54,839 bases of DNA from the NCBI GenBank assembly GCA_002633005.1, contig NMRA01000683.1, positions 3,035 through 57,873 on the forward strand, given 5' to 3'. The notes beneath the pieces were generated by a model that was given only the letters and a program-made list of their open reading frames with translations, did no database searches and was not told the DNA's origin. Shown here piece after piece: positions 20,641 to 31,339 of the stretch. Origin of the DNA: Phoronis australis. Its lineage: Eukaryota > Phoronida > Phoronidae. A program made the position numbers and the translations under genes. Each line of letters opens with the position of its first letter. Within the stretch, counting starts at the first letter, position 1.

Positions 20641-21250
20641 AAAAAATTTGAATTGAAAACTTCTCTCTAAACACTTAATCCCCAGTGGTTGCTCATTCGT
20701 GTATTTTTCACATCTGGTGGTTAATTTCTGCGAGATGTTGTCCAGGTAGGGTTTTCGCACGGTTCTGTAGTACTCACTGGAAAAAACAAGTATTGAGTAC
20801 AAATTTAACTACGCACTACGTACGTGAAATAGATTTTGGATATGAAGCAGATAGAGCCAAGTGGAAATGCAAACCAGAATCAGTTTCTATGCGCTCGTAG
20901 ACGCTCTGCTGTACTGGGTAAGTTTGCATGTCCAAAACTAATTTCTATTTCATTTTCAGTGTACACAAGCATAAAAAACCGACATTATATACAAACTGAC
21001 GGCGTGTAGAATTATAACTTATTACCTGAGTGTTTCTCCAGGAACGTTAGTCCTATCCTTCTATTGTCTAGCCTGCCGAGGAATCTGTATATCGGATCCA
21101 ATGGTTTGCTCGTCTTGGAACCGTTCTACCCCGATATCTTCGATGTTTGTTACCAACGCTTGCACTTCGTCAACTGCTGTGTCAATGAGCTTGTAAGCCT
21201 CTACAAAGTCAGCATCTCGTTTCGCAGCTCAGTTGGTACTAAGCCCCCTG
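20640..21250 (-). pseudogene. hAT-type transposase pseudogene with one spliceable intron
   Basis: On the minus strand, exon-like coding sequence at 21026-21250 includes RDADFVEAYKLIDTAVDEV and TNVPGETL. It ends at a good donor (CTCAG/GTAATAAG at 21026/21025). A pyrimidine-rich acceptor (TTTTTTCCAG) at 20777 leads into a second segment reading SEYYRTVRKPYLDNISQKL. Joining them across the 249-nt intron keeps the frame. The order (helical EAYKL segment, then EYY..PYLD) is that of the C-terminal half of hAT transposases of the ZMYM / 52-kDa-repressor type. Two in-frame stops remain (in the TAG before KDRTNVP, and a TGA before AAKRDAD), so it is not intact. The dimerisation region and N-terminal zinc finger are not visible. 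Confidence 0.55.
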
Positions 21251-21344
21251 AGGTTGCCAAGTCCATTCAAAAGTCTTACATGCGCAACTAAATTTGATCC
21301 GTTCATCATGGACTACTTCAAACCTTGACGATGTATCCCAGGAC

Positions 21345-21509
21345 CAGGGGCGGATCCAGAATTTTCATTTAGGGGGGTGGGGGTGGCAGAGCAGAGAATT
21401 AGCCAGGATTTTGCCCGTCAGACGGCGCACCCCCGAACTGCCAACTGCAATCTGGAAGAGTTTTAGGTAGGGCCATGGCCCCCTTGGCCCCCCTCTAAAT
21501 CCGCCACTG
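21345..21509. mobile_element. hAT-like MITE, complete
   Basis: 165-bp element with terminal inverted repeats CAGGGGCGGATCCAGAA and TAAATCCGCCACTG, flanked on both sides by AGGAC (21340-21344 and 21510-21514). The interior includes a G-rich left part and GGGCCATGGCCCCCTTGGCC on the right. The same element in inverse orientation sits at 49171-49325. Classic hAT elements make 8-bp duplications; only five bases match here, so the exact edge is uncertain. Confidence 0.75.
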
Positions 21510-22172
21510 AGGACCTATTTTCATCTCTTACAGTTTTCGAAATAAACGCCCCAATGTCTGAACGTTTGAAACCCGAAGTACTAAAATCAAATAAATGCCC
21601 ATGGGCATGGGCGTTTCATGGGGGGGCAGTGGTACTTATTGCAGGTAGAAAGACGGTAAGTGTTGAGGTCGGAACTAGGGCTCATCAGGAGGCGTATTGA
21701 ACATCGCAAGAGTCCCGCAAGACTTTGTTGTGACAGTATAGCCTCTCCGCAATTTCTGTTACTGTACACTGTTCGCTAATGCGGTCACTTTGTGAATGTG
21801 AGTGCCCCCTTGGTCATTCCTTGTTTAGACATAACTTGTTAGAGTGCATCTTCAAACGGACTCGCAACCAGACCACGGCGCCCGCCACAATAGCAATTCT
21901 TCGGAAAAAGATTTTTTTTCAAAAATATTACATGCACATGTACACTGTATGATAACGCAAGACAACTTTACTATACACCAGTCAAATTCGAGTTACAAAC
22001 GTGTGGAGTGTATTATCATGACACGGCATGACAGATGAGAAAAAAACGTTGCACGTCAATTTGTCTGAATATCATGGTTGCGCACCACAGGTATTTTCCC
22101 TAATCAAATCAAAACATATCTAAGAGTAAAGAAGCTAGTTACCTAAAGAAATCAGCTATAGAACTGCTCTTT

Positions 22173-22484
22173 CAGCGGTGGATCCATCTAAAATGCTTGG
22201 CTACTTCAGAAGTATCGACGGAAGCGCGCGCACAATTGATCTCCGCGTGTTTTGCCGATGAGCCACGAAGACTCGAAATGCGTTGATATTCATAACAGCA
22301 ATTCACAATGCAAAAAATTATATTTTCAGAATGAACCCCCCTTCAATTCTTTCCAAATTGGTTTACTAAGGTTTTACACACGATGGCAGTGCCGTTTTTG
22401 TTTTGCTGGAGACGTTTCTTTCATTTTTTGGGTCCTGGCCGAAGGGGGGTTTGAAACCCTGAACTCCCCGTAGATCCGCCACTG
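22173..22484. mobile_element. hAT-like element with degenerate ends
   Basis: Left end CAGCGGTGGATCCATCT and right end CGTAGATCCGCCACTG are imperfect inverted repeats about 310 bp apart. The right part (GAAGGGGGGTTTGAAACCC) is typical of the G/C-rich flanks of this family. No transposase is encoded and no clear target duplication is visible. Confidence 0.6.
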
Positions 22485-22829
22485 CTTGTGAACACTTCAC
22501 CTTCTTTCACATGAAGCAGTTCAAATATGTCGGTGCTCGTGTATTTATACAGTGGCTGTGCTACAGAACCCTCCCCTGGCAGGTCAACCATCTTCTATTC
22601 ACAAAGCTGATCACAAAAACGTCAGCACACTACACATCTGTTTGAGAAGTTGCGAGCAGCGGAGTTGGAGGCTCCAACCCAAAATTTCTCCTTCAGCGAA
22701 GAAAGGACGTGGATTCGGTCAGCATGTTATAAACGTTCATGGTACTACACTGGTACTACATATATGCAGGTAATATAATACAGTCATAATATTGGTATGG
22801 CACGTCTCATTGTTGCATGTCATTAGTCC

Positions 22830-23985
22830 CATTTCAAGTGACACCGCAATTGCGGTCAACTCAAGCTTATGGATAGTCATCCGTCAGGCATTAACACACA
22901 TTAAATACGGACAACATCCGTAACCACTGGTGCTTGCGTCGGAAAATACATGTAAATGACATGGAACTATGGGACCGAAATTACTCTGTGACGTGCATGT
23001 AATGGCGGAGACAGGAAAATTAATCCATCTGGGGTAATTCGCTCAGCCATTTCAACCACCGAGAATTAGGCTCTGGGATGTCGTCGTCCCACTGTAAGTT
23101 ATTCTCTTTGCATATGTCTTGCCGGACCATCTTGGCCGAAAGTACACGGGGGCCAAAATACCAAAAGAGTCACACACTGATGCAATCTTTCGACAAGAAA
23201 CATCTTCTAGTCGGCGATTTCACTTCCACGAATATAACAATCCCCAATCAGATCAGACGAAACCTTCCACCAAAGGCCTAAAGATCGCTCGTTGGGTAGG
23301 ACGTCACAAACCAAATCCATAGTCTGTATCTCTCCGGAGCAATCCTCGGCAGGAATACAGCTCAATAAAGCATGGCTGTCACTAGTGGATTTCGATAGAC
23401 AAAAATCACCACTGGCACAAGACAACACAACTTCTTAACCAACCCCATGGCGTCTTCGTTATAGGCTACGGTTTTAAGACGTAAAATTTCATCACTTTGG
23501 TAGTAGAAACAGCGGTGTCAGAATTCTCGGACATCTTCCGGAGTGAATAATTGGCGATCGAGGCTTGGGAATGAAGAAGACCCGAACAAATGAACAGTCA
23601 TGCGGTAGTCTTCTGAAGCCACGGGTAGATTACCATCTTACCGCCACACCAATCGCGCTGTTACTCTGGCACATGCAGCTGATAGAACACCGTTTCAATG
23701 TCCGCCATAAAGGCGACATGAACGTCGCGGAAACGTACCACCTACCAGAGAGTCAGAAAGATCTGACTCTTGGATTTTCTGATCATTCAGTGGAATATAC
23801 TTATATTTGGCTGCTCGTTGGAATATTACACAAGGAGTCTTCTTGTGGGGATGAATAACACCATGGTGCGGCAAAAACAAAACAGGGCCATCCTCACGCT
23901 GAACTCTGTGAGGAGGGCTCACTTTAGCGTAACCCCGTGTGAGCAGCTTGTCGATAAAAGCGTTGTAGTCGCTAACAACACAATG
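22830..23985 (-). pseudogene. Pao/BEL-type retrotransposon polymerase, broken
   Basis: Reading the minus strand from 23985 downward, recognisable pieces occur in the order expected of Pao/BEL Pol. First come the reverse-transcriptase start (GVIHPHKKTP, 23830-23870), a catalytic-strand region (DIETVFYQLHVPE, about 23680-23715) and IPAEDCSGEI...LPNERSLGLWW (23260-23345). SFGILAPVYF and WDDDIPEP..RWLKWLSELP follow (23030-23150), then an RNase H start, HVFSDASTSGYG (about 22925-22955), with KLELTAIAVSLEMGL after it. The pieces are in different frames and interrupted by several stops, so the copy is dead. The SFGILAP / WDDDIP block is specific to Pao/BEL. Integrase and LTRs were not identified. 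Confidence 0.72.
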
Positions 23986-24814
23986 TCCCCGGCGTCCATT
24001 GTCACTAGCGACGACCGTAGCTGCCGTGGACTAGAACGTTTAAGTGAAACACTCGAAAAATCGAGATGAAAATGTAAACAAGCGAGCTTAAAATTGAATA
24101 ACTCCCACGAGCGCAAAAATGTCGCATTGACAGACCATGGTTGCTCACCTCGGTGGACTACTACGCACATGACCCAGGCATCCAAAGTCACAACTATACA
24201 GTCGGTCTTTTCCAGCGTTGCTACCCATTCCACTATTAAAATAAAATTTGATATTTGAAATTAGTGCCTGGTTGATGTTTCATAAAGTGAAATGTCTCTT
24301 TTAAGTACTATTTCGGAGATAAAGGTACTATCTTTAGCTGTTTTTTGTTGTGGATCGGGATCTAACATATTTACTTCTCACTGAGGCCAAAAGAGCTGGT
24401 TTGAGTTACGCAATTTCTGTTTGGATCACGGTGTCGTACATCTGTAGGGACCTAACTAATTCAATTATACAAAGTAATCATTTAGGATGTCAAGTTTCTC
24501 CACAAAGCAGTTTAGTAGCAGAAAGCATTGTGCTAATCTCATGACTTTTGCGGCTTTTCAAATAAATGTAACTCCTCTCATAGTACGATATTTTTTCATT
24601 TGAAGCCACTAAAACGTATATCCTTAAGACGAATGCAAAAAAAACTGTCTGTGAAAGGGTGAATTTAAATTTAACAGAAGACAGCCATAACCTGCTTGGA
24701 CCCATTTAACAGTCTCCCGCAGAGCGATCCCGCTCAAAATCTGAAGAGCTGACGCCAGCCAAAGTTGAGCTTTCCCGATCCTAGTGAGCAAAACTCGAGT
24801 CACTAATCTCAGTA

Positions 24815-25085
24815 GAAAACTAACTTGTCACTATGTGTTCGAGTTCCTTAGTAGCCTCTTCTTGCGAATTGGGAACGGTACTGACCCTGTAATCCAATGG
24901 GTGAATAACTCCAGTTTGTGGACCAGAGAGTGGTTTGAGTAGAATTGAAAGTACTGGTCCGTATGGGTGGATTTCCTGTAGACGGTGATTGAGAAACGTC
25001 CATCCTTGATGTTAACGAGACAATCTAGGAATGGAGTTGTCTGCTGTATTCTTCGACAATCAAGTCATTTTAGCCGAAAACCGCC
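24815..25085 (-). pseudogene. Penelope-like reverse-transcriptase fragment
   Basis: About 80 codons on the minus strand read ...[17 protein letters not shown], then [19 protein letters not shown] and SLVHKLEL, ending in a stop near 24822. The pFLD...VYRK.THTD.Y..F.SNH..HK pattern is the thumb-proximal end of the reverse transcriptase in Penelope-like elements (from family knowledge). Upstream, TGA near 25078 closes the frame, and no GIY-YIG endonuclease was recognised downstream. A dead fragment, relevant because hammerhead-like repeats of Penelope type lie at 6.0 and 13.8 kb. Confidence 0.62.
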
Positions 25086-25449
25086 GCGGCAGTAGCTAAT
25101 GAAAGTCCTCGTGATGAGGATGCAACATCTTTCAGTTGAAATATAAGTCCATTATTATTATTATTTGCTGATATTTATCAACTGTATGTCTGATATTCAC
25201 CAACTGACACAGAAACATATTATGCAAAGGTTCAAAGACTATGATACAATACTTTTCAAAATAAAGTGGTTAGCGTCAAAACTTGACAATGTTAGTCGGA
25301 GCAAACACCAGCAACTAAATATCCATTATGATTTCCTTTCGACTAGAATCCATTTCAATAGGGCAGTCCCGGATTACAGGGTGATACTCGAATCTCGCTG
25401 TATTTACTTACAATGCCGTAGACATCCGTCAGGCACATTTGTTGTCTCC

Positions 25450-25740
25450 TTTTTGTGACATTGGAGCATGTTACAAGTTTTCTCAATTGCATTACTCTAT
25501 TCGTCCTTCCAATTCCAACACAAGTATATGCATTACTGCTGTGCTGTGGGCTGCGACACGAGAAAGTCTAATAAACTGGAAAAATACTTGCAGATGCGGG
25601 ATGTGAAATTCCTCACCGTTCCGACATTAATGAGAAACGTGAAAATACGAAAACGAGATTCCGCGCTTTCTTATCTCCAGGACAAAGGAGAGTTGATCCG
25701 CCGCGTAATCCAGGACGGCCTCATATTCTACTGTAGCTAA
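25450..25740 (+). other. THAP-like zinc-finger reading frame, partial
   Basis: Frame reading HYCCAVGCDTRKSN then DVKFLTVPT within 25530-25640, ended by TAG at 25738. A start such as YCCA.GC followed about 20 residues later by F..P is reminiscent of the first half of a THAP zinc finger; the distal C..H pair is not visible. THAP domains occur in P-type transposases and host genes. The terminal 70 bp (GGAGAGTTGATCC...) recurs, diverged, at 26640-26705, so this is probably repeat-derived. Confidence 0.3.
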
Positions 25741-25744
25741 ATAT

Positions 25745-27770
25745 CAACAAAAACTCGACAGGGGCTGCTTCATGCGCGTTGTTGGAATCGCGACAACTTA
25801 CCAATTAGGAGAAATGGCGCATTCAACTCCGACAAAAATTCAACTAAATTGATGATTCGTTAATGAAATTCATCGATGTTTGGCAGAGTCTGGAAGAGTT
25901 TTGTCCAAGTTTGTCTAGTTTACCTTGGACAATATACGATATGTATCTTTAAAATGCAACGTCGCAATATCCTGACTATTGCATATTTCATGCTTTACTA
26001 GCCAGTAAACAACTAGTCAAAAATTTTCAATGACAACACTGGGCAGACTCGATTAGATACATGGTGCGGTGTAAATAGGTCCATCCCCTTCACATTGATT
26101 GTTACCTTGGACAAATGCAGTATTGCAACAAATGCTCAAATTTTGCAAAATATAAAATTCCTCGATGCTTGCTTTACATTTATGTAGGTTACAAATCCTA
26201 CCATTGTCGTACATATGCGTTTTGCGCAAATCTATGTTTTGCAGATACACTCTGTAAATTTTAACAAAGCCCCGAATAACTAAATTGGTTAAAAATCAAT
26301 CCACGCCTGGCACCTTGGTGAGTCTCTTCTCATTGAGCGGTCCGCATATTTTTGGTTGGATGCTTAAATTTTGAGCAGCACTACGATATCGGTAATTCCT
26401 TGAACATCAATTGCTGGGTCCCGCACCCGCCCTTGACCCTACACATTGCTGTTGAAAATAGAGAGTCCCCCAACACAAAATTTCAAATAAGGTTCTCTTC
26501 ACTGGAGGTCAGCGTTTACATAAACGTAGAAACATCAGTTTTTGATGTTAATGCCCCTAAAAATGCTGGGAGCGCGGGACCACAAAAAGCGTGAGACCAG
26601 TCGCATATGCTTGGTTTTTAATCCTCCACTCTTTCTTACCTTCGGGAGAGAGGAGAGTTCTATCGCTGTGTAATTCTGGACTGCTCTACTTTCTACAGCA
26701 ATAAACATGCATTCCATTTGGTTCTGCCCTCTTAACGTTATAAAATAGATATGGAACTGCATTTTATTCGAAACAGGTGGGGGGATCGAACGAACTACGT
26801 GTAGCAGTTTTGTTATCGCTTGAGATTAGACTACACTAACACGTGACTTCGTTTGTCATGGCGAGCATGGTCTCGATCTAGGGCGGACTGTCAGTTTGCA
26901 AAACAAAAATCACCGAACTGCTGCAACATGTAGTTCAGCGCTACAATAGCGGTATGTCAAGTGAGTTCACAGGGCATAAACAAGTGCTCGTGTGAGAGTA
27001 TAAGATTTGTGTGCTGGAATCAACAATTTCAAAGCACAATTACACCATTAATGTTTGTCATAGAACAAAGAAACTAAGCACATTCTGTTGACAAAGGACC
27101 AATCTTTCTCATTGAATGAATTAGTCTTCAGTTCCGCAGTAATTTTGCAATTACTTTTGGAAAAGTAGCCAAACATTGTTGACTTGCTACTTAACCCTTC
27201 CTGGTGATGTCCTCCTGCTAAGATGTACTGTTCACGTATACATAATATTCAAAGGAATTTCCTATTCAACGCATAGCTTTGTGAATGATGTCCATTTTTC
27301 TTAACTTCTTGGAAATTTGAAATAAAAACAAAACGTACGCTTACTTTTTGAGTGGTTTATTTGGAAGCAAAAGTTTTTCTCCTGATTTGGAGACTGTAAC
27401 CATAAATTGCAGTTTTTATTGCAGCGTTTGTTGTTTTTTCGCAAAGCGCCCGGACGTTAACCATGCTTTTTCAACTCAGGTGACAATACAGCATATTGAA
27501 TTGTCATATTTTCCTCTTTGTAGCACCATACTGAGGCCCTCTAGGTGACAGTATAAGCTCTTCCGATTACGTTAAGATTTATATAATTGGCTGTTTGTTT
27601 CGGTGTAACATTAGCTGCTACACGTAAACTCATGCAGGCTTATTTACATTCTGCAAACAATTGTGAGCGAAAGGTGGTTTTATTCGGTTATGTGCAATGT
27701 AGGTCCATTTCTAAAGCAGTGGTGACCCTCCCTGAAATAAATGTTTATGTACAGTGCTTAGTATCGTAGA
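25745..27770. other. Non-coding stretch, no gene recognised
   Basis: No supported exon. About 26625-26705 resembles 25660-25740 (both contain AGGAGAGTT..), a dispersed repeat. Other open frames here (26053-26250, 26352-26594, 27348-27548) lack domains or paired splice sites. Confidence 0.45.
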
Positions 27771-27774
27771 TGGA

Positions 27775-27897
27775 GGAATCCCGCTACCGAAGCAGTTGTG
27801 ACCACGTGTTTCACTTGCAATACATGGCTATATATTGAGAAGTTTCGCGAGTTCTTGCTTTTCTCGAAAGAGACTAGGTCTACGGAAGGCACGCCAG
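27775..27897. mobile_element. Divergent third copy of the GTTCAGTAACG MITE
   Basis: Contains CACGTG, TTTCGCGAGTTCTTGCTTTT (the inverse of the AAAAGCAAG.CTTCGCGA interior of the copies at 17828 and 19026) and ends CTAGGTCTACGGAAGGCACGCC, matching the ACTGAACGCACGCC end loosely. The terminal repeats are eroded. Confidence 0.42.
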
Positions 27898-27899
27898 GT

Positions 27900-29226
27900 T
27901 TCCCCGTGAACATACATGTACATGCTCTCTTGACAAACAACCGGTAGTTATGCCGGATCCGGTTAACTGAGGTAGCTCTGAACGGGGCATTTTCTAGTGC
28001 CTAGAATTTATATATGTGCAGGGCGTATGTCAGATTTGGCTGGTTGTTCGAGGAATTTGTTGAAAACAAATGCCAGGAAATTGATTTACTTGTGTTTTTG
28101 AATAAGAAAATCCAAGTTTTTTTAGCTGTGACCTACATTTGGTGCAAAAGGGTGGCTGTCGTATGCTTTCAACCCCTGTCGCCTGCTGTCCGAGAAACCG
28201 GGTGCGATTCCAGGTGGCTGTCAGACAAATCAAAATTGCCAAAAAAGTAGCGGCAAGGGGCATACTACGGCCACAATTTTGGAATCTAGAGAGTGCGAGC
28301 ATTCTGAATCTGCAGTCGGATTTTTCCTAGCACTTGCAGGGAAGTGAAAATTTTGGGAAGAAAACTGTCAAATTTGGTGTTTTTAGAAATATTTTTGCGT
28401 GCCGGGATTTTTTGCGGATGTGAATTAACACATTAAAAATCTATAGCGTTTAGTAAGTCTCAGTTATCACGAGTAGTGCTTGTGAGTTGGGAATGCTACA
28501 AAAACCCTTTGTTTTTTCAGACACTCGATTACCACGTGAGGAAAGGGCCCAACTGTACTTCGGTGTGTGTCGGCAGCCAAAAACCTCTTGTAACTGTAGT
28601 GTGCCCCCTGATGCAGATCAATTTTTGAAAGATAGAAGAATTTGCCCCAAAACAATCAGTAATGTATAGGTTCTTCTCGCTGAAATAACGTTTTTGATAA
28701 TTTAAACCATTAGTATAGTAGTGTTTCCTATGATTTTCTGAAACTGATATTTTGGCAGTTCTTGTGTTGAATTTTTCTGAAAATATTGATACACATTGTG
28801 TGCAGTGTGCGTGCGTGAGTTCGTGTACATGTATGTTGGCATGCTTGTTTGAATGTATGTACATGTATATCTGTATGAATTTTCGGTCCAGAACACAAAA
28901 TGCAATTATTGAAGGGTTTTAAAGTTAACTTGATATGCTTTATTAGAGGTGTATAACTGTCAGGTATTGTAATCGATTGCCACTGCGGTTTTGCGTATAG
29001 GAGTCGCGTAGTACTTTCATAATTTCTTAGCGGTTTTCGCACTGCGGGCAAACGGTAATTAAACACGTGACCCAAGTGCTTATAGACAACTGTCCACTCT
29101 TGTAGGCTGACGTCCGTTTTCTCATTACGAGATTCAAACGGTCAGTATTCAGTCGGTTGCCATTTTTAGAGAGAAGAATTCGTTGCCATTCTGTTTTACT
29201 GGTTTGTTATTACGGCTAAAATTGAA
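27900..29226. other. Non-coding / possible upstream region of the 29.2-kb exon
   Basis: No coding exon recognised. The last 200 bases before 29227 contain CACGTG (about 29064) and a TTGCCATTTTTAG word (29157) similar to a YY1 site. These may belong to a promoter for the candidate exon at 29227-29334. This is inference only. Confidence 0.35.
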
Positions 29227-29334
29227 ATGACGGGGCTAGATAGCACGGAAACTAACAAGGACGCTGGAAATACAGGGGCAAACAATGCGGTAAATTTATG
29301 TAGAATTGAACACAGTCCGTTTCGGATTTTGAAG
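29227..29334 (+). CDS. Candidate first coding exon, unknown gene
   Basis: ATG at 29227 (G at -3) opens 36 codons, starting MTGLDSTETNKDAGNTGANN and ending HSPFRILK. The frame stops exactly at a consensus donor, AAG/GTAAGT (29335-29340), in phase 0. The N-terminal 20 residues are polar and low in hydrophobic residues, so no signal peptide is indicated. I do not recognise the protein. The next exon was not identified; the acceptor-like ATTACAG at 30133-30139 leads to an immediate stop in this phase. The rest of the gene may be further downstream or outside the window. Confidence 0.42.
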
Positions 29335-29889
29335 GTAAGTCTTTTTGGTGAATTCGTCCTTTTGTACAACTTACTAAAGGTACAAACAATGTGCAACCTA
29401 GGCTAATCTGTTTGAGATAATTCCTCACAGAATAACTCAAAGTTAGTTTGCTTTAAATATTCAAGCTGAAACCTCAAAATGCTATCATCGTTTCGTTTTG
29501 ACTTATGGAACATTTCAGTTTTTCATAAAAATCCCCAAAGTTCTATATTGGTAACTCCTCATGTAAAAATGGATCTATTTAAATGCATTTCTTTTAAAGA
29601 ACTTTTGGAAAACTATGCATGGAGCATATCTGAAAATTTGATATGAATCCAATCGGCCATTACTGAGATACGGTGTTGCGAAGTTCGTCTAATTTGAACA
29701 TTTTTCCAGTGTCCAGCATCTTTTCATGTAGCACTTTAACAATATTGTATAGCTCTTAAACTACTATAAATCACGTGCGCCCACTTACACTTGACATTTT
29801 ACTCAACAACACATCACAAAGCGGTTGTTCGTACGTACAGTAATATCACGCGTTACAGAGTAAGTAAAACGTGTCCATGTTGCTTTTAT

Positions 29890-30120
29890 ACGTCCACATA
29901 CGTGGACGCCTTGTCCACCCGTCCAGCGTCCACTGCTGTATGGCCGAAACCTCTCTGTGGGTGTTCGTGGAATTTCGGAGACGTTTTTCTGTCACGAATG
30001 AGAAGGTATGAATAAATTTTGAAAGAGGTTCGACTAAGTTGTCTCCACCTTGAAGACATTTTATTTGTTTACGCTTACCTCATAGCCACCGAGTTCATTG
30101 ACGAAGTTTCATGAAACTTA
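29890..30120 (+). repeat. Degenerate copy of the CCTAGTGG repeat head
   Basis: Starts GTGGACGCCTTGTCCACCCG and CGTCCAGCGTCCACTGCTGT, matching the GTCC-rich head of the copy at 8645-9000. A TTCGTGGAATTTCGG word and a GTCACGAATGAG segment follow in the same order. The CCTAGTGG cores are not retained. Confidence 0.55.
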
Positions 30121-30124
30121 GAAA

Positions 30125-31087
30125 ATGTTTTTTATTACAGGGGCACACCCACCAACATCTCAATGTAGTATAACAGCGACTGTTAGTAATCGTCGTCTGT
30201 TGTCGACAATTTGTATGATATTTTCCGTCGATTTTACCGTGTGCACTCTTCTGTTGCTTGTATTTCACTTCCTGTGTCATGGTACCGCCTTGGTCATTTC
30301 CACTTTTTATCACATAAACGTTATAGGGAAAAAAACTTACGATTTTTGATTCCAACAGCATTTATTAGGAACAAATAACAAAACACCAGCGTCGTTTGAG
30401 AGAAGGTTTATTTACGGAGATAAATTGGCAATTCCTCGGTCACGGCTCTGTCCACATAAGTGGTGATACGTACAAGATGAGATTGATACTGGATATGACA
30501 AAACAGCAGAAACTGTATATGAAACAACTTGAAATACTACTGAGACAGGTAACGATATAGTGTATATTGCAGACCTGCCGGAGTGCGATAACGTAAATTT
30601 ACCCAGTTGCAGACAGCCTGATTGAGCAGTTTTGTCGCTATGTTCATATATACATTTAGGCCAGGAATTAGGGGAAGGTATGAGCAAGGTGGCGCTGTGG
30701 ATCACTTATTGTCTTATCGGCACAACGTAGCCGTGACCGGGGTGGTGTGTCCAGCAGCGTGGTTGGCACAAATGAAAATCATATCATCTAGGACTTTCAT
30801 CCCTTGATAGCGGCGTGTACTGTCACGGTGGCGCACCAGGAGAGTATCTGGCAAAGAGATCCACGTGGAACTAGGGCGCAAGGTTATGGCATAGAGATAT
30901 CGATGGATAGACTATCTATTGCCATCACTTTGTTTTTCTTTTAACAAAGATTGTGTTAAGCATTTATCGGTAACCGGCAGATGGCTTTATACCCGTGCGA
31001 CCTGTATGTTATATCCAAGAAAGACGCAACAAAGTTAAACATGAGCTTGCAAAATCCATACGACATCATTTGGCAGAGAGGGTGGAA
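30125..31087. other. Non-coding stretch, no gene recognised
   Basis: Only short frames without domains. It runs into the assembly gap at 31088. Confidence 0.4.
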
Positions 31088-31222
31088 NNNNNNNNNNNNN
31101 NNNNNNNNNNNNNNNNNNNNNNNNNNNNNNNNNNNNNNNNNNNNNNNNNNNNNNNNNNNNNNNNNNNNNNNNNNNNNNNNNNNNNNNNNNNNNNNNNNNN
31201 NNNNNNNNNNNNNNNNNNNNNN
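31088..31222. other. Assembly gap (135 N)
   Basis: Run of 135 undetermined bases. Open frames spanning it on both strands are artefacts of N translation. The purine-rich repeat directly 3' of it explains why sequence is missing. Confidence 1.
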
Positions 31223-31333
31223 AGGGAGGAAGGAAGATGTGAGGGAGGGAGGGGCGAGGGAGGGAGGGGGAAGGAGGAAGGGAGTGGGGAGGGAGGGAGG
31301 GAGGGAGAGAGGGACGGACGGAGGGGAGGGGAA
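31223..31333 (+). repeat. GGGA-type purine-rich simple repeat
   Basis: About 110 bases almost free of pyrimidines on the + strand, built from GGGA, GGAA and GGAC words with many G-runs of three or more. It has strong quadruplex and triplex potential and borders the N gap. Reading frames across it give artificial Glu/Gly/Arg-rich or Pro/Ser-rich peptides. Confidence 0.95.
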
Positions 31334-31339
31334 ATGAAT

